A stretch of 7,228 nt of DNA, taken from the NCBI GenBank assembly GCA_938004315.1, contig CALKWG010000274.1, forward strand, positions 1 to 7,228, written 5' to 3'. Below, piece by piece: positions 5,666 through 7,228 of the stretch. This DNA comes from an uncultured Spirochaetaceae bacterium. Its GTDB lineage: Bacteria; Spirochaetota; Spirochaetia; Treponematales; UBA12059. Position numbers and translations under genes: made by a program. Each line of letters opens with the position of its first letter. Position 1 is the stretch's first letter. The notes under the pieces were generated by a model, which did no database searches, was not told where the DNA came from, and worked only from the letters and a program-made list of their open reading frames with translations.

Positions 5666-6451
5666 GTGGGACAGAAAGTAAATCCGATAGGCCTACGTAT
5701 CGGCATTAACAAGGACTGGAAGTCCCGCTGGTTCGTCGACCCGCGCGACTACGCCAAGACCTTGCACGAGGACTTGGCGCTGCGCAAGCGCATGTACGAG
5801 CTGCCCGAGGCTAAGAACGCGGACATCTCGGAGATCGAGATCGTCAGGCATCCGCAGAAGGTGACTATCGTCATCCATACCGCGAAGCCCGGCGTGCTCA
5901 TCGGCCAGAAGGGCGCCAACATCGAGCGCATCGGCCTGGACCTCCAGCGCTTCGCCTCCAAGAAGATCAACATCAAGATCAAGGAAGTGAAGAAGGTCGA
6001 GACCAACAGCCAGATCGTGGCCCAGAACATCTGCCGCCAGCTCGAGGGCCGCGGCTCGTTCCGCCGGACCATGAAGATGGCCGTCTCCTCCGCCATGAAG
6101 GGCGGGGCCCAGGGCTGCAAGGTCCGCATGTCCGGCCGCCTAGGCGGCGCCGACATGAGCCGCACCGAGGAGTACAAGGAGGGCCGCGTGCCGCTCCACA
6201 CCCTCCGCGCCGACATCGACTACGGCTTCTGGGAGGCCAACACCACCTACGGCAAGATCGGCGTAAAGGTGTGGATCTGCAAGGGCGACAACGCGCTCAT
6301 GGGCGATAAGAAAGAGGACGCCGGCATGATGCCCGGGCGAGGCCGCCGCGACGCCGGCGAGCGCCCCGGCGACAGGGGCGGCGACCGCGGCCCGCGCGGC
6401 CCGCGCGGCGGCGACCGCGGACCCCGTGGCCCGCGCGAGGCGAGGAGCTAA
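5666..6451 (+). CDS. rpsC: 30S ribosomal protein S3 with basic C-terminal tail
   Basis: S3 forms the mRNA entry tunnel with S4 and S5 and contributes to helicase activity there. The N-terminus [12 protein letters not shown] and the KH-domain GQKG motif (80-83, within [15 protein letters not shown]) are diagnostic. The C-terminal domain includes [21 protein letters not shown] and [10 protein letters not shown]. At 261 residues it exceeds E. coli S3 (233); the excess is a low-complexity Gly/Arg/Asp/Pro tail from about 221 on, with two copies of GDRGPRGPR. The start is GTG, one base after the rplV stop, with GGAGG (5655-5659) inside the end of rplV at 6-nt spacing, which suggests translational coupling. 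Tails of this kind vary between species and are not required for the core fold. Confidence 0.96.
   Translation: MGQKVNPIGLRIGINKDWKSRWFVDPRDYAKTLHEDLALRKRMYELPEAKNADISEIEIVRHPQKVTIVIHTAKPGVLIGQKGANIERIGLDLQRFASKKINIKIKEVKKVETNSQIVAQNICRQLEGRGSFRRTMKMAVSSAMKGGAQGCKVRMSGRLGGADMSRTEEYKEGRVPLHTLRADIDYGFWEANTTYGKIGVKVWICKGDNALMGDKKEDAGMMPGRGRRDAGERPGDRGGDRGPRGPRGGDRGPRGPREARS
6380..6439 (+). repeat. Two tandem 30-bp units encoding GDRGPRGPR in the S3 tail
   Basis: Unit 1 is 6380-6409 and unit 2 is 6410-6439. The first nine codons of each encode the same residues, GDRGPRGPR, but differ at three third positions (GGC/GGA, CCG/CCC, CGC/CGT); the tenth codon differs (Gly/Glu). A partial copy, GDRG with an AGG arginine codon, lies at 6368-6379. 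Only silent changes in the shared codons suggest that the peptide has been kept while the DNA diverged. Confidence 0.85.
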
Positions 6452-6454
6452 ACG

Positions 6455-6877
6455 ATGCTGTCACCGAAAAGAGTCAAGCATAGGAAGGTACAGCGCGGCC
6501 GCACCAAGGGCGAGGCCCAGGCCGGCAACGCTATATCGTTCGGCGAGTACGGCCTGATCTGCGAGGAGCCCATGTGGCTTACCAACCGCCAGATCGAGGC
6601 GGCGCGCGTAGCGCTCAACCGCTACATCAAGCGCGGCGGCAAGCTGTGGATCCGGATCTTCCCGGACAAGCCCTACAGCAAGAAGCCGCTCGAAGTACGC
6701 ATGGGCAAGGGCAAGGGCGGCCCCGAGTGGTGGGTCGCCGTGGTCAAGCCCGGCACGGTGATGTTCGAGCTCGCCGGCGTGCCGCGCGAGACCGCCGCCG
6801 AGGCCATGCGCCTGGCCGGTTCGAAGCTGCCCATCAAGACCAAGTTCGTGGTCCGGGCCGATATGGAGTTGGAGTGA
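6455..6877 (+). CDS. rplP: 50S ribosomal protein L16
   Basis: L16 is a late-assembly 50S protein near the A-site that organises tRNA binding. Its 140 residues fit the family. It opens [15 protein letters not shown], then shows [37 protein letters not shown] (42-78) and the loop [20 protein letters not shown] (81-100). Arg82 corresponds to the arginine (Arg81) hydroxylated by YcfD in E. coli; whether it is modified here is unknown. GAGGAG (6442-6447), inside the end of rpsC, is 7 nt from the ATG, and the genes are separated by 3 nt. This is consistent with coupled translation. Confidence 0.97.
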   Translation: MLSPKRVKHRKVQRGRTKGEAQAGNAISFGEYGLICEEPMWLTNRQIEAARVALNRYIKRGGKLWIRIFPDKPYSKKPLEVRMGKGKGGPEWWVAVVKPGTVMFELAGVPRETAAEAMRLAGSKLPIKTKFVVRADMELE

Positions 6878-6881
6878 TCGC

Positions 6882-7088
6882 ATGAAGAACTCGTTCAAGG
6901 AGCTTAAGCTCGACGAGCTCGTAGCCAAGCGCGAGGAGCTCAGGAAGAAGTACTTCGACCTTCGCTTCCAGATGGTGATCGGCCACGTCGACAACCCGCT
7001 CGAGAAGCGGAACCTGCGCAGGCAGATAGCCAGGCTGAACTGCCTGATCGGCCAGCGCGAGCGAGCCGCCGCCGCGGCTCAGGCTTAA
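6882..7088 (+). CDS. rpmC: 50S ribosomal protein L29
   Basis: L29 is a small two-helix protein at the tunnel exit next to L23. Its 68 residues are normal. The helical blocks [21 protein letters not shown] (10-30) and [16 protein letters not shown] (38-53) give the family pattern. After position 53 it reads [15 protein letters not shown], with an alanine-rich end in place of the more usual TVLRE-type ending. GGAG (6871-6874), in the last codons of rplP, is 7 nt from the ATG, and the spacer is 4 nt. Identification rests on the pattern plus its fixed place between L16 and S17. Confidence 0.94.
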   Translation: MKNSFKELKLDELVAKREELRKKYFDLRFQMVIGHVDNPLEKRNLRRQIARLNCLIGQRERAAAAAQA

Positions 7089-7103
7089 CGGAGGGCCGAT
7101 AGC

Positions 7104-7228
7104 ATGGAAGCCAAGACCAGGAAAGAGAAGCAGGTCCTGCAGGGCATCGTCGTGAGCGACAAGATGGACAAGACCATCGTCGTCGAGATCGTGATGCGCA
7201 AGCTGCACCCGCTCTACAAGAAGTACCT
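7104..7228 (+). CDS. rpsQ: 30S ribosomal protein S17, 5' part (cut by window edge)
   Basis: S17 binds 16S rRNA in the 30S body and is a primary assembly protein. Translation from the ATG at 7104 gives 41 complete codons before the window ends: [10 protein letters not shown], then [20 protein letters not shown], then [11 protein letters not shown]. The block [16 protein letters not shown] followed by HPLYKKY is the S17 signature. GGAGGG (7090-7095) lies 8 nt upstream, and the gap after rpmC is 15 nt. Roughly the second half of the protein is missing. No damage is seen in the visible part. Confidence 0.95.
   Translation, partial: MEAKTRKEKQVLQGIVVSDKMDKTIVVEIVMRKLHPLYKKY

Noticed and set aside
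5152..5712. 186-codon minus-strand open frame opposite rpsS-rplV-rpsC
   Set aside because: Antisense shadow in the same codon register as rpsS and rplV; it ends at a sense TTA codon and has no recognisable protein.
6368..6439. CRISPR-like or mobile repeat array
   Set aside because: The repeats are tandem, without spacers, in frame inside rpsC, and encode a Gly/Arg/Asp/Pro tail.
6461..6994. 177-codon minus-strand open frame opposite rplP-rpmC
   Set aside because: Antisense shadow in the codon register of rplP, ending at the TCA of its third codon; no independent evidence of coding.

Overview
No undescribed system is visible here. After a sequencing-adapter artefact at its left end, the window is a housekeeping region: two genes of a glycerol-3-phosphate-type ABC transporter, then the first ten genes of the S10 ribosomal-protein operon, the tenth cut by the window edge. 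All genes are on the + strand. The base composition is GC-rich with strong preference for C or G at third codon positions, especially in the ribosomal genes. From remembered sequences, the ribosomal proteins resemble those of Treponema/Spirochaeta-type spirochaetes: S10 ends in [12 protein letters not shown]19 has SRCSTI, and L4 carries MPKKAKRLAMKSILSLKAQN. A GC-rich spirochaete, probably from a draft or metagenome assembly, is my best inference; no search was run.

Layout. Bases 1-45 are Illumina P7/i7 adapter, not genome. Bases 46-213 are non-coding and hold two strong inverted repeats. ugpA (214-1104) and ugpE (1118-1963) encode the two membrane permeases of an importer. Its binding-protein gene (ugpB) and ATPase gene (ugpC) are not in the window; ugpB may have lain upstream of the adapter break. 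Bases 1964-2226 separate the transporter from the ribosomal genes. They contain a 19-bp terminator-like hairpin whose end abuts a sigma70-type promoter (TTGACA, 17-bp spacer, CATCAT), followed by a leader of about 163 nt that can fold into four consecutive hairpins.

The operon then runs rpsJ-rplC-rplD-rplW-rplB-rpsS-rplV-rpsC-rplP-rpmC-rpsQ(partial), in the canonical bacterial order. Spacers are 1-44 nt and nearly every gene has its own Shine-Dalgarno. The products build both subunits: S10, S19, S3 and S17 for the 30S; L3, L4, L23, L2, L22, L16 and L29 for the 50S. By analogy with other bacteria, one promoter and its structured leader probably control the whole set.

Worth a second look: the adapter and the palindrome that starts exactly at its junction; the terminator-promoter overlap and structured S10 leader; the absence of tuf next to rpsJ; the repetitive Gly-Asp-Arg-Pro tail on S3; and codon use so biased that an 819-codon antisense reading frame stays open by chance.
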